From assembly GCF_034314165.1 (NCBI RefSeq), contig NZ_JAVIWK010000001.1:5161001-5225000 (forward strand): a DNA stretch of 64,000 nucleotides, in the 5' to 3' direction. This document shows positions 20,708 to 32,000 of this stretch, piece after piece. Positions within the stretch are counted from its first letter, which is position 1; each line of letters starts with the position of its first letter. Position numbers and translations under genes: made by a program. This stretch comes from Pseudomonas sp. Bout1. GTDB taxonomy: Bacteria; Pseudomonadota; Gammaproteobacteria; Pseudomonadales; Pseudomonadaceae. The notes beneath the pieces were generated by a model. The model ran no database searches and was not told where the DNA came from. It saw only the letters and a program-made list of their open reading frames with translations.

Positions 20708-22024
20708 ATGTTGATGTCGATCGATCTAAAGAATTTTAAGAGCTATGAAAGCGCTACCCTCCCACTGGCAGCACTGACGTTTTTAATCGGCGCTAATGCT
20801 TCCGGAAAAAGCAACGTGCTTGAGGCTATCCGCCTGCTCAACTGGCTGGCAAAAGGCTTTCGTCTGGATGACATTACCCGCTCAATCCAGAGCGGTGACG
20901 CCGTTGTCCGCGGCCAAGCCAATGACCTTTTTCGGGACATGCAAAAAAGTGTCAGTTTGGGTGCCCACTTTGGAGAAGCCAAAGAGGGATGGGATGATTT
21001 TGAAATCTCAATTGGCCTGATTGCAGATCAGTTGGTCGTCACCGGGGAAAAAATCGACAAGCAAGGCGAAAAATTTTCGCTGTATCAAGTTGATGGGGTC
21101 TCCAGCCCTCACACCGATGAAATAAGCGTTGCCTATAACAATTTCAGCAGAGGTAGAAATAAACCGCGTATTTCTTGCTCAAACAGGCAAGCCATTTTCT
21201 ATCAAATTGAAACTCCCGGACGATTTGATGCACGCCATCTGGAATCACAACGCGTTATTCCTCTTGTGACCAAGGCAGTACGTGAAACGCTGCGTAATGT
21301 CGTGTTTCTTGATCCGCGACCTGCGTTAATGCGTGATTATGCCTATTTAAAAGATGATCAAATAAAAGAAGATGGCAGCAATCTGTCCGCCGTTCTTTTT
21401 GGGTTATCACAAACAGCGGAAGAAAAGAAAAAACTACTTGGCTTTATAAAATCCCTTCCAGAGCAAGATATTACCGATATTCAGTTCATCAAAACCGACC
21501 GTAACGATGTAATGGTTCGTTTAGTAGAAACTTTCGGCCAAATGAGCCGAAATGTTGATGCCCCGTTACTCTCAGACGGAACCTTACGTGTTCTCGCCAT
21601 TGGCGCCGCACTTTTAACGGCACCTACTGGATCATTGGTTATTATTGAAGAAATTGATAACGGCGTTCATCCCAGCAGGGCTGAAACACTGGTACGCCAA
21701 CTCGAAAAAATCGCCTCCGAAAGAAAGCTACGCATCCTATTAACCTCACATAACCCTGCACTATTGGATGCGTTACCGGACAGTGCCTTGGCGGATGTTG
21801 TGGCGTGTTACCGGGACCCGGACCTAGGAGACAGTCGTCTCGTGCGTTTAGGCGATCTTGATCGATATCCCGAGCTCGTTGCACAGGGCCCACTTGGCCA
21901 ACTGATGACACGGCGGGTTCTCGATCGTTTTCTAAAAGACAAGACGACCGACGAAGAGCGTGAAGCCAATACGCTGGACTGGTTTGAACAGTTAAAACAG
22001 AGCACTTCGGGAGCACAGGAATGA
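20708..22024 (+). CDS. ABC/OLD-type AAA ATPase, candidate defence protein
   Basis: 438 aa from the ATG at 20708. The protein has one SMC/RecF/OLD-like ATPase split by a long insert. Walker A is IGANASGKSN (27-36), the signature-like loop is LLSDGTLR (287-294), Walker B is LVIIEEIDN (310-318), and the switch histidine is in LTSHNP (345-350). The part after 360 is a short helical tail with no recognised nuclease domain. The stop codon overlaps the start of a PIN-domain gene (ATGA). Codon use is visibly more AT-rich than in the neighbours, suggesting acquisition. ATPases of this kind act as sensors or motors in several two-gene phage-defence systems (Septu, PARIS, Gabija), each with a different nuclease; I cannot assign this pairing to a named system. 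Confidence 0.8.
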   Translation: MLMSIDLKNFKSYESATLPLAALTFLIGANASGKSNVLEAIRLLNWLAKGFRLDDITRSIQSGDAVVRGQANDLFRDMQKSVSLGAHFGEAKEGWDDFEISIGLIADQLVVTGEKIDKQGEKFSLYQVDGVSSPHTDEISVAYNNFSRGRNKPRISCSNRQAIFYQIETPGRFDARHLESQRVIPLVTKAVRETLRNVVFLDPRPALMRDYAYLKDDQIKEDGSNLSAVLFGLSQTAEEKKKLLGFIKSLPEQDITDIQFIKTDRNDVMVRLVETFGQMSRNVDAPLLSDGTLRVLAIGAALLTAPTGSLVIIEEIDNGVHPSRAETLVRQLEKIASERKLRILLTSHNPALLDALPDSALADVVACYRDPDLGDSRLVRLGDLDRYPELVAQGPLGQLMTRRVLDRFLKDKTTDEEREANTLDWFEQLKQSTSGAQE

Positions 22025-22482
22025 CAGCTATCTGCCTCCTGGACACCTCTATATTTCTCGAAATCCTAAATGTTCCGGCCAAAGCTCAACACCACCCACT
22101 GATTTTTCAGCAGTTGAAGGATCGTGTTCGCCTGAAAGAGACCCTGTTCCTGCCGATGGCGACGATTCTGGAGACGGGAAATCACATTGGCCAGAACGGG
22201 AATGGGCAACAGAGACGTGCCTGCGCTGCAAGGTTTGTAGAACAAGTAGGCCGCGCGCTGGCCGGAGGATCACCGTTCAAACCCGTTAGTTTCTTGACCG
22301 CAGAAGAAATGGCAGTCTGGCTGTCTGATTTTACCGAGCATGCAACAAATGGAAGCGGCTTGGGAGATCTGTCGATCATTCACGACTGGAATCGTCTCTG
22401 TTCGCTTAATCGCGGCCGTCGCGTATATATTTGGTCTCTCGATGCTCATCTCTCGGCCTATGACAGAGCGCCAGAGCTATAA
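22021..22482 (+). CDS. PIN-domain ribonuclease, partner of the ATPase
   Basis: 153 aa. The acidic residues of a PIN fold are in place: Asp8 in CLLDTSIFLE, Glu51 in ATILETGNH, Asp116 in GLGDLSIIHDW and Asp141 in WSLDAHLSAYD. The last motif matches the strand-4 aspartate of VapC-like enzymes. PIN proteins cleave structured or specific RNAs with Mg2+ or Mn2+. The start overlaps the ATPase stop by four bases, so the products are probably made together and act as a complex. There is no small VapB-like antitoxin gene, so the ATPase would have to control the nuclease; that is inference. Confidence 0.75.
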   Translation: MTAICLLDTSIFLEILNVPAKAQHHPLIFQQLKDRVRLKETLFLPMATILETGNHIGQNGNGQQRRACAARFVEQVGRALAGGSPFKPVSFLTAEEMAVWLSDFTEHATNGSGLGDLSIIHDWNRLCSLNRGRRVYIWSLDAHLSAYDRAPEL

Positions 22483-22534
22483 CCTCCCGCTGACCATAAG
22501 CGCACTCCAGGCATAACGGCGGCATAGTTGTCGG

Positions 22535-23518
22535 TTATTTGACCAGGCGCTTCTCTTTGGACGGCCTGTAGCCAAAGTACGCGCTGTAGCACTTGCTGAA
22601 ATGACTCGGCGAGACAAACCCGCAAGCAACCAGCACGTCGACCTGGGAAAGCTCAGTGTGTTGCAGCAACCGGCGGGCTTCGGTGATGCGCAGTTCCAGG
22701 TAATAACGCTGCGGCGTGGTGCCAAGCTGTTCCTTGAACAAGCGCTCCAACTGCCGCCGGGAGCGGCCCGCATACACCGCCAGTTGCTCAAGCTCCAGAG
22801 GCTCTTCGAGGTTGGCATCCATCAGGTTGACCACCTCGCGCAACGGCGCGCTCAAGCAGATATTTTCCGTCGGCTTGACCCGCCGGTAGCGCGACTCTTC
22901 AAACGCCAGGATGTCCTCGATGCCCTCCACCAACGCCTTGCCGTAGAGCCCCTTGATCCAGTCCAGCGCCATATGAAACGCCCCCGACGGGCTCGATGCC
23001 GTCAGCCGGTCGCGGTCAATCACATACGGCTCACTGCTGACCTGCGTCGCCTTGCAGAAATCGGCCAGGGCCGGGCGATGTTCCGGGTGCACGGCGCAGC
23101 GGTAGCCACCCAGCAAACCTGCACGCCCCAGGAACCATGCCCCATTCCACAACCCGGCCAGGCTCACACCCTGCTCCGAGGCGCTTTTGAGCAGGTGGAC
23201 GAATTCTTCGCTGGCCTTGAGTTCGGTGCGGTAGCCACCGCAAATCACCAGCAGGTCCAATTCTTTAAGCACCGAAGACTCAAGCCGCGCATCGGGCCGA
23301 ATCACAAGGCCCAGATCGCTGGTGACCTCTCCTTCCTGCAAGCCGAAGGTCGAGGTAGAAAACGACGCAGGCCGCAGCAGGTTCGCGGTGATCAGCGTAT
23401 CCAGCGCCTGGGTGAACGCAGGCAGCGAGAAATGCTCGAGCAACACAAATCCCGCACGCACCGTTTGACGAGCTTCACCGGGTTTTTCATTCAGGTAACG
23501 GAGGTTCTTGCCTTTCAT
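22535..23518 (-). CDS. GlxA-family AraC-type transcriptional regulator
   Basis: 327 aa from the ATG at 23518 (GGGGG just upstream). The N-terminal DJ-1/PfpI-like domain (about 20-190) contains LLVICGGYRTELKAS and LAGLWNGAWFLGRAGLL; the position of the usual nucleophilic cysteine is not obviously conserved, as in other sensory GlxA proteins. The C-terminal AraC double helix-turn-helix includes LAVYAGRSRRQLERLFKEQ and VLVACGFVSPSHFSKCY. Relatives control amino-acid, carnitine and betaine catabolism. The target here is unknown, since neither neighbour is a catabolic gene. Confidence 0.85.
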   Translation of the reverse strand: MKGKNLRYLNEKPGEARQTVRAGFVLLEHFSLPAFTQALDTLITANLLRPASFSTSTFGLQEGEVTSDLGLVIRPDARLESSVLKELDLLVICGGYRTELKASEEFVHLLKSASEQGVSLAGLWNGAWFLGRAGLLGGYRCAVHPEHRPALADFCKATQVSSEPYVIDRDRLTASSPSGAFHMALDWIKGLYGKALVEGIEDILAFEESRYRRVKPTENICLSAPLREVVNLMDANLEEPLELEQLAVYAGRSRRQLERLFKEQLGTTPQRYYLELRITEARRLLQHTELSQVDVLVACGFVSPSHFSKCYSAYFGYRPSKEKRLVK

Positions 23519-23552
23519 GCCCCCGCTGAATTGCCGTCGTTCGATCAAGTGC

Positions 23553-24458
23553 CTACGCCCTCGCCCGTTTCCAGAGCTTACCCGCCACACTGACAACCGC
23601 CAGGACCACGGCCCCGGCAATGATTCCCGCCACCGCATTAAGCAACGTCGGCACCAGCCACGCCAGGCCACCGGTACTCTGGCTCACCGTCTCGATCCAG
23701 TGATGCACCACCGGCACACCATGGGTCAGGATGCCGCCGCCGACCATGAACATCGCCGCCGTGCCGATCACCGACAGGCTTTTCATCATGTAGGGCGCCG
23801 CCCGCAAAATCGCCGCGCCAATGCTGCGCGCTGCCTGGCCGGGCTTTTGGGTCAACCATAGGCCCAGGTCATCGAGTTTGACGATGCCGGCCACCAGGCC
23901 GTAGACGCCGATGGTCATGACGATGGCGATGCCCGACAGCACGATCACTTGCTGCATCAGCGGCGCATCGGCCACGGTGCCGAGGGTGATGGCGATGATT
24001 TCGGCAGAGAGGATGAAGTCGGTACGGATCGCGCCCTTGATCTTGTCCTTCTCGAAGGCCACCAGGTCTGTGGCCGGGTCCGCCACGGCTTCCACCAGGT
24101 GTGCCTGCTCTTCGGTGCGCCGGTGCAAAAAGGTATGCGCGAGCTTTTCGAAGCCCTCAAAACACAGGTAAGCACCGCCCAGCATCAACAACGGCGTGAC
24201 CGCCCACGGCGCAAACGCGCTGATCAGCAAGGCGGCGGGTACCAGGATCAGCTTGTTGACGAACGAGCCCTTCGCCACCGCCCACACCACCGGGATTTCC
24301 CGCTCGGCGCGCACCCCAGAGACTTGCTGGGCATTCAGCGCCAGGTCATCGCCCAACACGCCGGCGGTTTTTTTCGCGGCCATCTTGGTCATCAACGCCA
24401 CATCGTCGAGCACTGCGGCGATATCGTCGATCAATACCAGCAAACTGCTTCCTGCCAT
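23553..24458 (-). CDS. DUF808 (YedI-like) inner-membrane protein
   Basis: 301 aa starting [20 protein letters not shown], the hallmark of the DUF808 family. Several hydrophobic helices lie between residues 75 and 290, and [15 protein letters not shown] is the conserved centre. The function of the family is not established. The open frame extends to 24557, but the family start and the membrane topology support 24458. The stop is 34 bp from the GlxA-type regulator on the same strand. Confidence 0.85.
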   Translation of the reverse strand: MAGSSLLVLIDDIAAVLDDVALMTKMAAKKTAGVLGDDLALNAQQVSGVRAEREIPVVWAVAKGSFVNKLILVPAALLISAFAPWAVTPLLMLGGAYLCFEGFEKLAHTFLHRRTEEQAHLVEAVADPATDLVAFEKDKIKGAIRTDFILSAEIIAITLGTVADAPLMQQVIVLSGIAIVMTIGVYGLVAGIVKLDDLGLWLTQKPGQAARSIGAAILRAAPYMMKSLSVIGTAAMFMVGGGILTHGVPVVHHWIETVSQSTGGLAWLVPTLLNAVAGIIAGAVVLAVVSVAGKLWKRARA

Positions 24459-24525
24459 GGCTCGGGCTTCCCGTGATTCAAAGTGCGCCGAGAATAACGC
24501 GGTGCACACCGGGTTAGCGAGCCGT

Positions 24526-25947
24526 TCAGTGCCGAGGGGTTTGCCACCCGCCGCCAAGGCTCTGGATCAACGCCACACTGCCCTGGCTGAGTTGGCCCTG
24601 GGTATCACGCAGGTTTTGCTCGGCTTGCAGCAACACCAGTTGCTGGGTCAGTACATTCTCCTGGCTGACGGTGCCGGCGCGCAGTTGCGCCTCCTGGCTG
24701 CCGAACAGTTGCTGGTTGCGCTGATACACCTGCTGGAAGGCGTCGGCCTGGGTTTGCAGATGGTTGATCGCCGACAGGTTGTCTTCGACGTTTTGCAAGG
24801 CACTAAGCACGGTGCCCTTGTAGGTCGCAGCGATCTGGTCATAGCTGGCCTCGGCCTGCTTGACCGCCGCTTCACGGGCGCCGCCATCAAACAGCGTTTC
24901 CGCCAGCGCCGGGCCCAGGGTCCAGATCCGGTTGGGCAGCGAGAACAACCCGCCCAGGGCGCTGCCGCGATAGCCGGCTTCGGCGGTGAGGTCCAGGGTC
25001 GGGAAAAATGCAGCTTCAGCCACACCGATTTTGGCGTTGGCCGCCGCGGCCGAACGCTCCGCCGCCACCACATCGGGACGCCGCTGCAACAGGGTCGAGG
25101 GCAAGGTCAAAGGAGGGCGAGGCAGCACAAAGGTGTAGTCATCCCGCGCCGCCACGGCAAACTCGCTGGGCGCCACGCCCACCAGCACGGCCAGCGCGTG
25201 TTCGTATTGCTCACGGTCGCGCAGCGAGGTCTGCAGGTCGGCAATCGAGGTGGTCAGTTGGTCCTGGGCCACCAGCAACTGGTCGTTGGTGGCGACGCCC
25301 TGGGTGAACTGCACCTGGATCATGTCGAGCAACTTCTGGTTGATGGTCTGTTGCTGTTGCAGCAGGCGCACATCGATATCCATCTGCCGCAGGGCGAGGT
25401 AGTTGCTGGCCACGCTGGAACTGATGGACAGCCGCACCCCAGCCAGCAATGCATCCGATTGCTGGGCCGTGGCCTGGCTGGACTCTATCCCGCGCCGCAC
25501 CAGGCCCCACAGGTCCGGCTCCCAACTGGCGGTCAAGGTCGCGCTGACGCTGTTTTGCACACCGCCAGAATTGGTGACGGTGTTGGACGTGCTACTGCCG
25601 CTACCTGCCGAACCCCGTGAACCCGACAACCCTACGCCGACGGTAGGCCACAACCCGGCCCGGCTCGACGCCACCTGCGCCTGGGCCAAACGGTAAGCCG
25701 CCTCGGCCGCGATGATCGATTGGTTGGCCTTGGACGAGCGCGCCACCAGGTCGTTCAGCACCGGGTCCTGATAGGCCAGCCACCATTGGCTGTCCATCGC
25801 CCCTTGGGGGTTGGCCGCCGCGCGCTGCCACTGGGCGCCTTCCTTGAAGGTCTGCGGCAGCACCATGGCGGGCTTCTGGTAATCGGGCCCGACCATGCAG
25901 CCGCCGAGCAGCAGGCTGATGCAAAGTACGCTGTATTTCACGTTCAT
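24526..25947 (-). CDS. opmB: Outer-membrane efflux lipoprotein (OprM/NodT family)
   Basis: 473 aa. The lipobox [16 protein letters not shown] marks an outer-membrane factor of the NodT type. Two TolC-like repeats of long helices form the trans-envelope duct. Its start overlaps the stop of the second RND pump gene by four bases. In P. aeruginosa the muxABC-opmB operon has the same order. The symbol is given by analogy, because fluorescent pseudomonads carry several related pumps. Confidence 0.85.
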   Translation of the reverse strand: MNVKYSVLCISLLLGGCMVGPDYQKPAMVLPQTFKEGAQWQRAAANPQGAMDSQWWLAYQDPVLNDLVARSSKANQSIIAAEAAYRLAQAQVASSRAGLWPTVGVGLSGSRGSAGSGSSTSNTVTNSGGVQNSVSATLTASWEPDLWGLVRRGIESSQATAQQSDALLAGVRLSISSSVASNYLALRQMDIDVRLLQQQQTINQKLLDMIQVQFTQGVATNDQLLVAQDQLTTSIADLQTSLRDREQYEHALAVLVGVAPSEFAVAARDDYTFVLPRPPLTLPSTLLQRRPDVVAAERSAAAANAKIGVAEAAFFPTLDLTAEAGYRGSALGGLFSLPNRIWTLGPALAETLFDGGAREAAVKQAEASYDQIAATYKGTVLSALQNVEDNLSAINHLQTQADAFQQVYQRNQQLFGSQEAQLRAGTVSQENVLTQQLVLLQAEQNLRDTQGQLSQGSVALIQSLGGGWQTPRH

Positions 25948-28900
25948 AACCTTGCTTCCTTACGCCGACCCAGGCGCTGTGACGCCCGGTCGAGCCACAG
26001 GTAGATCACCGGGGTGGTGTACAGCGTCAGCACCTGGCTGAACAGCAAGCCACCAATAATCGAAATCCCCAACGGCCGGCGCAGCTCCGAACCATAGCCG
26101 GTGCCGAGCACCAGCGGCAGTGCGCCGAGGATCGCCGCCAGGGTAGTCATCATGATCGGTCGGAAGCGGATCAGGCACGCCCGGCGAATCGCTTCCTTGG
26201 CCGTGAGGCCGAACTCCCGCCGCTCGGTGATTGCAAAATCAATCATCATGATCGCGTTTTTCTTCACGATGCCGATCAACAGAATCACCCCCACCAGGGC
26301 AATGATCGACAACTCGGTGCCGGTCAGCAGCAAGGCAATCAACGCGCCGACGCCCGCCGAGGGCAAGGTCGAGAGGATGGTCAGCGGGTGCGTCAGGTTT
26401 TCGTAGAGGATGCCCAGCACGATATACACACACAGCAGCGCAGCGACGATCAGCAACGGCTCGCTGGCCACCGACGACTGGAACACCTGGGCCGTGCCGG
26501 CAAACTGGCCGACCACACTGGCGGGCATGCGCAGCTGCTTCACCGCATCGTCGACCATCGCGGTGGCCTGGCCGATGGACGTGCCGGGGGCCAGGTTGAA
26601 TGAGACAGTTACCGCCGGGAACGTGCCCTGGTGGCTGATGGAAATCGCGGTGCGCGCCACCGTGTTATCCGCCAGTGCCGAGAGCGGCACCAGGGTTTGC
26701 GAAGTGCTCAGGCTGGGCGCCACCGTGGTGCCTTTGGTGGCGGTGGCCTGGGTGCCCGTCGGCACATAAATACCCTTGAGCGCCAAAGGGTCGGTCCAAT
26801 ACTCCGGGGCGATTTCCATCACCACGTGGTACTGGTTCGCCGCGCGATACAGGGTCGCGACCTGGCGCTGGCCAAAGGCGTCGTACAGCGTCTGGTCGAC
26901 CGCCGAGACACTCACCCCGAGGCGCGCCGCCGTGTCGCGATTGATCTGCACATTGGCCAACAGGCTGTTGTCCTGCTGGTCGGTATTGAGGTCGGTCAGT
27001 TGCGGCAATTTACGCAGCACCGCCACCACCTTGGGCACCCATTCATCCAGCGACTCCTGGTCATCGGCGGTCAGGGTGTATTGGTATTGCGCGCCACTTT
27101 GCCGGCCGCCCACGGTGATGTCCTGGGCCGACTGCAAATACAGCTTGGTGCCCGGCAGGTCGCCAAGGCTGTGGCGGATCTGGCCGATGATTTCAGTGGC
27201 GTTGTCGTTGCGCTCGCCCAGCGGCTTGAGCAGCACAAACATCTGTGCGCTGTTGACCGCCCCGCCACCCCCTCCGCCACCGCCGACAAACCCGGCCACG
27301 GTTTCGATGTTCGGGTTCTTCATCACCTTGCGGTTGATCTCGGTGAAGTCCTTTTGCATCGCCCCGTAGGAAATGCTCTGGTTCGCCAGGATGCTGCCCT
27401 GCAAGCGCCCGGTGTCTTCCTGGGGGAAAAAGCCCTTGGGCACCAGCACGTACAACACGCCGGCGAGCACGATCACCAGCACCGTCACAAAACCCATCAG
27501 CACCGTGTGGTCGATGACCCAACCGAGGGTGCGATCGTAGAAACGGTGAAAGCGTGAGTCCGGGTGTTCGTTGCCTTCGTGTACTTCCTTCGGTGCGCGC
27601 AGCAGTACGCTGGCGAGCATCGGCGTGACGGTGAGCGAGATCAGCATCGAGATCACGATGGCCACCGACAACGACACCGAAAACTCGCGGAACAGCCGCC
27701 CGACAATCCCGCCCATCAGCAGCAGCGGAATAAACACCGCCACCAGCGACACGCTGATGGTCAGCACCGTGAAACCCACCTCCTGGGCGCCGGCCAGCGC
27801 GGCCTCGACCCGGGTCTTGCCGCGCTCCAGGTGGCGCATGATGTTTTCCACCACCACAATCGCATCGTCCACCACAAAGCCGGTGGAAATGGTCAGCGCC
27901 ATGAGGGACAGGTTATTCAGGCTGTAACCGAGGAAGTACATTGCGCCAAAGGTGCCGAGCAACGACAGTGGCACCACAATCGCCGGCACCAGGGTGCTGC
28001 GCCAGTCGCGGAAGAAGCCGAACGTCACCAGGGTCACCAAGAGGATCGACACCAGCAACGTGATCTCGACGTCATGCAGCGAGGCGCGAATGGTGGTGGT
28101 GCGGTCCATCAGCAAGTTGAGCTTGATCGTCGCCGGAATCGAGCTTTGCAGAAACGGCAGCGAGGCTTTCACCGCGTCCACCGTCTCGATCACGTTGGCG
28201 CCCGGCTGCTTGAACACCACCAGCAACACCGCCGGCTTGCCGTTGGACAGGCCGAAGTTGCGCAGGTCCTGCACGTCTTCGCGCACGTAGCCAAGGTCGG
28301 AAATATGGATCAGGTCGCCGTTGTGCGCCTTGACTACCAGCGGCCCGTAGTCTTCCTCGTTGAGCAACTGGTCGTTGGCGGCGATGCCGTAGTTGCGGTC
28401 GCCAATCGCCACGTTGCCCTTGGGCAAGTTGACGTTGGAGGCGTTGATCACCTGGCGCACCTGCTCCAGGCTGACGCCGTACTGGTTGAGTCGGTCGGGG
28501 TTCAACTCCACCCGCACCGCCGGCAGCGCGCCGCCGCCCACGGTCACGTCACCGACGCCGGTGGTTTGTAACAGCCGCTGCTCCAGCAGCGTCGAGGCCA
28601 CGTCATACATCTGCCCCGGCGTGGCGCTGTCGGAGGTCAGGCTGATGATCAAAATCGGCGAATCCGCCGGGTTGACCTTGCGGTACGTCGGGTTGCCGGA
28701 CAGGTCACTGGGCAGGTTGCTGCGCGCCGCATTGATCGCCGCCTGCACGTCGCGGGCGGCGCCGTCGATGTCGCGGTTCAGGTCGAACTGCAGGATGATC
28801 CGTGCCGAGCCGAGGCTGCTGGACGAAGTCATCTGCGTGACCCCGGCGATCTGCCCGAACTGGCGCTCCAGGGGCGTTGCCACTGAACTGGCGACCGTGG

Positions 28901-29075
28901 TGGGATCGGCGCCGGGCAACGAGGCACTGACGCTGATGGTCGGGAAGTCCACCTCCGGCAGCGGCGCCACCGGCAGCAGCATAAAGGCCAGCGCGCCAAA
29001 CAGCGCGAGGCCGGCCGCCATCAACGTGGTTGCAATCGGGCGGCGAACGAACGGCGCGCTGAGGTTCATTGCCAT
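25944..29075 (-). CDS. muxC: RND efflux pump subunit, MdtC/MuxC type
   Basis: 1043 aa with 12 transmembrane helices and two large periplasmic loops. The proton-relay aspartates are in [13 protein letters not shown] in helix 4. The N-terminus (APFVRRPIATTLMAAGLALF) resembles MdtC. A run of eight glycines follows GFV in the second half, an unusual insertion-like feature in the pore domain. MdtB and MdtC pumps form mixed trimers. The gene overlaps muxB upstream by one base and opmB downstream by four. Confidence 0.9.
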   Translation of the reverse strand: MAMNLSAPFVRRPIATTLMAAGLALFGALAFMLLPVAPLPEVDFPTISVSASLPGADPTTVASSVATPLERQFGQIAGVTQMTSSSSLGSARIILQFDLNRDIDGAARDVQAAINAARSNLPSDLSGNPTYRKVNPADSPILIISLTSDSATPGQMYDVASTLLEQRLLQTTGVGDVTVGGGALPAVRVELNPDRLNQYGVSLEQVRQVINASNVNLPKGNVAIGDRNYGIAANDQLLNEEDYGPLVVKAHNGDLIHISDLGYVREDVQDLRNFGLSNGKPAVLLVVFKQPGANVIETVDAVKASLPFLQSSIPATIKLNLLMDRTTTIRASLHDVEITLLVSILLVTLVTFGFFRDWRSTLVPAIVVPLSLLGTFGAMYFLGYSLNNLSLMALTISTGFVVDDAIVVVENIMRHLERGKTRVEAALAGAQEVGFTVLTISVSLVAVFIPLLLMGGIVGRLFREFSVSLSVAIVISMLISLTVTPMLASVLLRAPKEVHEGNEHPDSRFHRFYDRTLGWVIDHTVLMGFVTVLVIVLAGVLYVLVPKGFFPQEDTGRLQGSILANQSISYGAMQKDFTEINRKVMKNPNIETVAGFVGGGGGGGGAVNSAQMFVLLKPLGERNDNATEIIGQIRHSLGDLPGTKLYLQSAQDITVGGRQSGAQYQYTLTADDQESLDEWVPKVVAVLRKLPQLTDLNTDQQDNSLLANVQINRDTAARLGVSVSAVDQTLYDAFGQRQVATLYRAANQYHVVMEIAPEYWTDPLALKGIYVPTGTQATATKGTTVAPSLSTSQTLVPLSALADNTVARTAISISHQGTFPAVTVSFNLAPGTSIGQATAMVDDAVKQLRMPASVVGQFAGTAQVFQSSVASEPLLIVAALLCVYIVLGILYENLTHPLTILSTLPSAGVGALIALLLTGTELSIIALVGVILLIGIVKKNAIMMIDFAITERREFGLTAKEAIRRACLIRFRPIMMTTLAAILGALPLVLGTGYGSELRRPLGISIIGGLLFSQVLTLYTTPVIYLWLDRASQRLGRRKEARL

Positions 29076-32000
29076 CAGACCGCTTCAGCCGGCTGGCGAC
29101 TGAAACGCTGCCCCAGGCCGTGCATGGCGAGGAAGATCACCGGCGTGGAAAACAGCGTCAGCAGCTGGCTCAACAGCAGCCCACCGATAATCGCGATGCC
29201 CAACGGGTGACGCAGCTCCGAGCCAATCCCGGTCCCCAGCGCCAGCGGCACCGCACCGAACAGCGACGCCATACTGGTCATCAGGATCGGGCGGAACCGC
29301 AACTCCGCCGCCTGGCGGATCGCAGCCGTCGGGCTCAGGCCGCCCTCGCGTAATAGCTCCAGGGCAAAGTCGACCATCATGATCCCGTTTTTCATCACGA
29401 TGCCGATCAGCAGCACAATGCCGATCAAGCCGATAATGTCGAACTGCGTGCCGGTCACCAGCAGCGCCAACAAGGCCCCGAGCGCCGCCGACAGCAGCGT
29501 CGAAAGGATCGTCACCGGGTGCACGAAGCTCTCGTACAAAATCCCCAGCATCAGGTACACCACCACAATCGCCGCCACCACCAGGAACACCTGGTTCGAC
29601 AACGACTGCTCGAACGTTGCCGCCGCGCCTTCCAGGTTAGCCTGCACCGACAGCGGCAAGCCGACCTTGGCCTCAATGTCCTTGAGCCGCGTCACGGCCG
29701 CGCCAAGGGTCTGGCCGGGGGCGAGGTTGAAGGACACGTCGGCATAGGGAAACTGGCCCAAACGGTTGATGGTCACGGGCGCACGCACCACCTGCATGGT
29801 CGCCATGCTCGACAGCGGCGCGACACCGCCGCCCGGAATATCCACGTACAAACCCGTGAGCAAGTCCGGCAAATTGCGCGGCGGGTGGTCGGTGGCGATC
29901 ACCACGTGATACTGGTTGAGCTGGGTGTAGATAGTCGAAACCTGGCGCTGGCCAAACGCGTCGTACAGCACATCGTCGATCGCCTGGGGCGTGATGCCCA
30001 GTCGCGAGGCGGTAGCACGGTCAAAGGTCAGCTGGATCTGGTTGCCGAACTGCATCGCCTGGCTTTGCACATCGGTGAACATTGGGTCTTGCTTGATCGC
30101 CGCCAGCAGCTTGGTGGTCCAGGTTTCCAACTCGTCCGGGTCGGTGGCTTGCAGGCCCAGGCGGTAGCTGGTGGTGGACACCGTGGCGTCGAGCGTCAAG
30201 TCCTGCACCGAGTGCAGGTACAGGCGGATGCCAGCGTCGTCGGCATTGGCATCGGAGAGCCGGCGGATCACGTCGCTGGCGCTGTCGCGCTCGCCGCGCG
30301 GCTTGAGGTTGATCAGCAGGTTGCCCTGGTTGATGGTCGGGTTGGTCTGGTCGATACCCACGAAAGACGACAGGCTTTGCACCGCCGGGTCCTTGAGGAT
30401 CCGGGCGGCGAGGCGTTGCTGTTCGGTCTGCATCTGCTGGAACGAAACCGTCGGCGCCGCCTGGGAAATGCCCTGGATCAGGCCGGTGTCCTGCTCGGGG
30501 AAAAAGCCCTTGGGCATGATCACCAGAATCAACAGGGTCAGCGCAGCGGTCAGTGCTATCGAGATCAGCGTCAGCGTGCGGTGTGCCAACACCCAATCCA
30601 GGCCACGCACGTAGTGGGTATTGATGCGGTCGAAGAAATCCGCACGGCGCGCCTCGTGCTTATTCTTGAGCATCCGCGCGCACATCATTGGCGTGAGAGT
30701 CAGCGAAATGAAGGCTGAAATAACGATGGTCACGGCCACGGTCATGGCGAATTCGCGGAACAGCCGGCCGACCACATCGCCCATGAACAGCAGCGGGATC
30801 ATCACTGCAATCAGCGCAATCGACAGCGAAATAATCGTGAACCCGATCTGCTCCGAGCCCTTGAGCGCCGCCTCCAGCGGTGAGTCGTCGGCCTCGATAT
30901 AACGCGTGATGTTTTCGATCATCACGATCGCGTCATCCACCACAAACCCGATGGCGATGGTCAGCGCCATCAGCGTCAGGTTGTTCAGCGAGAAGCCCAA
31001 CGCATAGGCCACCGCCAGGGTGCCCACCAGCGTCAGCGGAATGGTGACGGCGGGAATGATCGTGGCGGGCACGTTGCGCAGGAACGCGAAAATCACGATC
31101 ACCACCAGCGCGATGGCCATGGCCAGTTCGTACTGCACATCAGTGACCGAGGCGCGGATGGTTTGGGTGCGGTCGGTGAGCACATCGACCTTCAAGGTGC
31201 CCGGCAAACTCGCCCGCAGCTTGGGCAGCAATTGCTGCACACGGTCAACCACTTGGATCACGTTGGCGCCGGGCTGGCGCTGGATATTCAGCACAATCGA
31301 CGGCGTGCTGTTGGTCCACGCGGCCTGGCGCGGGTTCTCCGGGCCCTGGGTGGAGCTGGCGATCTGCGACAGGCGAATGGGGGCGCCATTTTTATAGGCG
31401 ATCACCAGGTCGCGGTATTCCTCGGCCGATTGCAGCTGGTCGTTGGCGCCAATCGAATATGCCTGGAACTTGCCGTCGATGTTGCCCTTGGCCTGGTTGA
31501 CGTTGGCCGTGCCGAGGGAGGTGCGCAGGTCATCGATGGACAGGCCCAGGCTGTTGAGCGCCGAGGTGTTCGCCTCGACCCGCACCGCCGGGCGCTGGCC
31601 GCCGCTGATGGTCACCAGGCCGACGCCAGTGATCTGCGAGATCTTCTGCGCCAGGCGTGTGTCGGCCAGGTCTTCGACCTTGGTCAGCGGCAATACATCG
31701 GAGGTCAGGGACAGGGTCAGCACCGGCGCATCCGCCGGGTTGACCTTGCTGTACACCGGCGGGTACGGCAGGTTGGCCGGCAAGAAGGTACCCGCGGCGT
31801 TGATCGCGGCCTGCACTTCCTGCTCCGCCACGTCCAGGGACAACGACAGGTCAAATTGCAGGGTCACCACCGAGGCGCCGTCGGAGCTGGTGGAGTTCAT
31901 CGATTTAAGGCCCGGCATCTCGCCGAGCTGGCGCTCCAGCGGCGCGGTAATGGAAGAACTGACCACGTCCGGGCTGGCGCCGGGGTACTGGGTGAACACC

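Noticed and set aside
22021..22482. PIN gene as an ordinary VapC toxin of a VapBC locus
   Set aside because: There is no small VapB-like antitoxin gene; the coupled upstream partner is a 438-aa ATPase, so a defence-type pair fits better.
23519..23671. Longer N-terminus for the GlxA-type regulator
   Set aside because: The extra 51 residues run into the DUF808 gene, are Trp/Arg-rich and not family-like; the ATG at 23518 gives the normal domain start.
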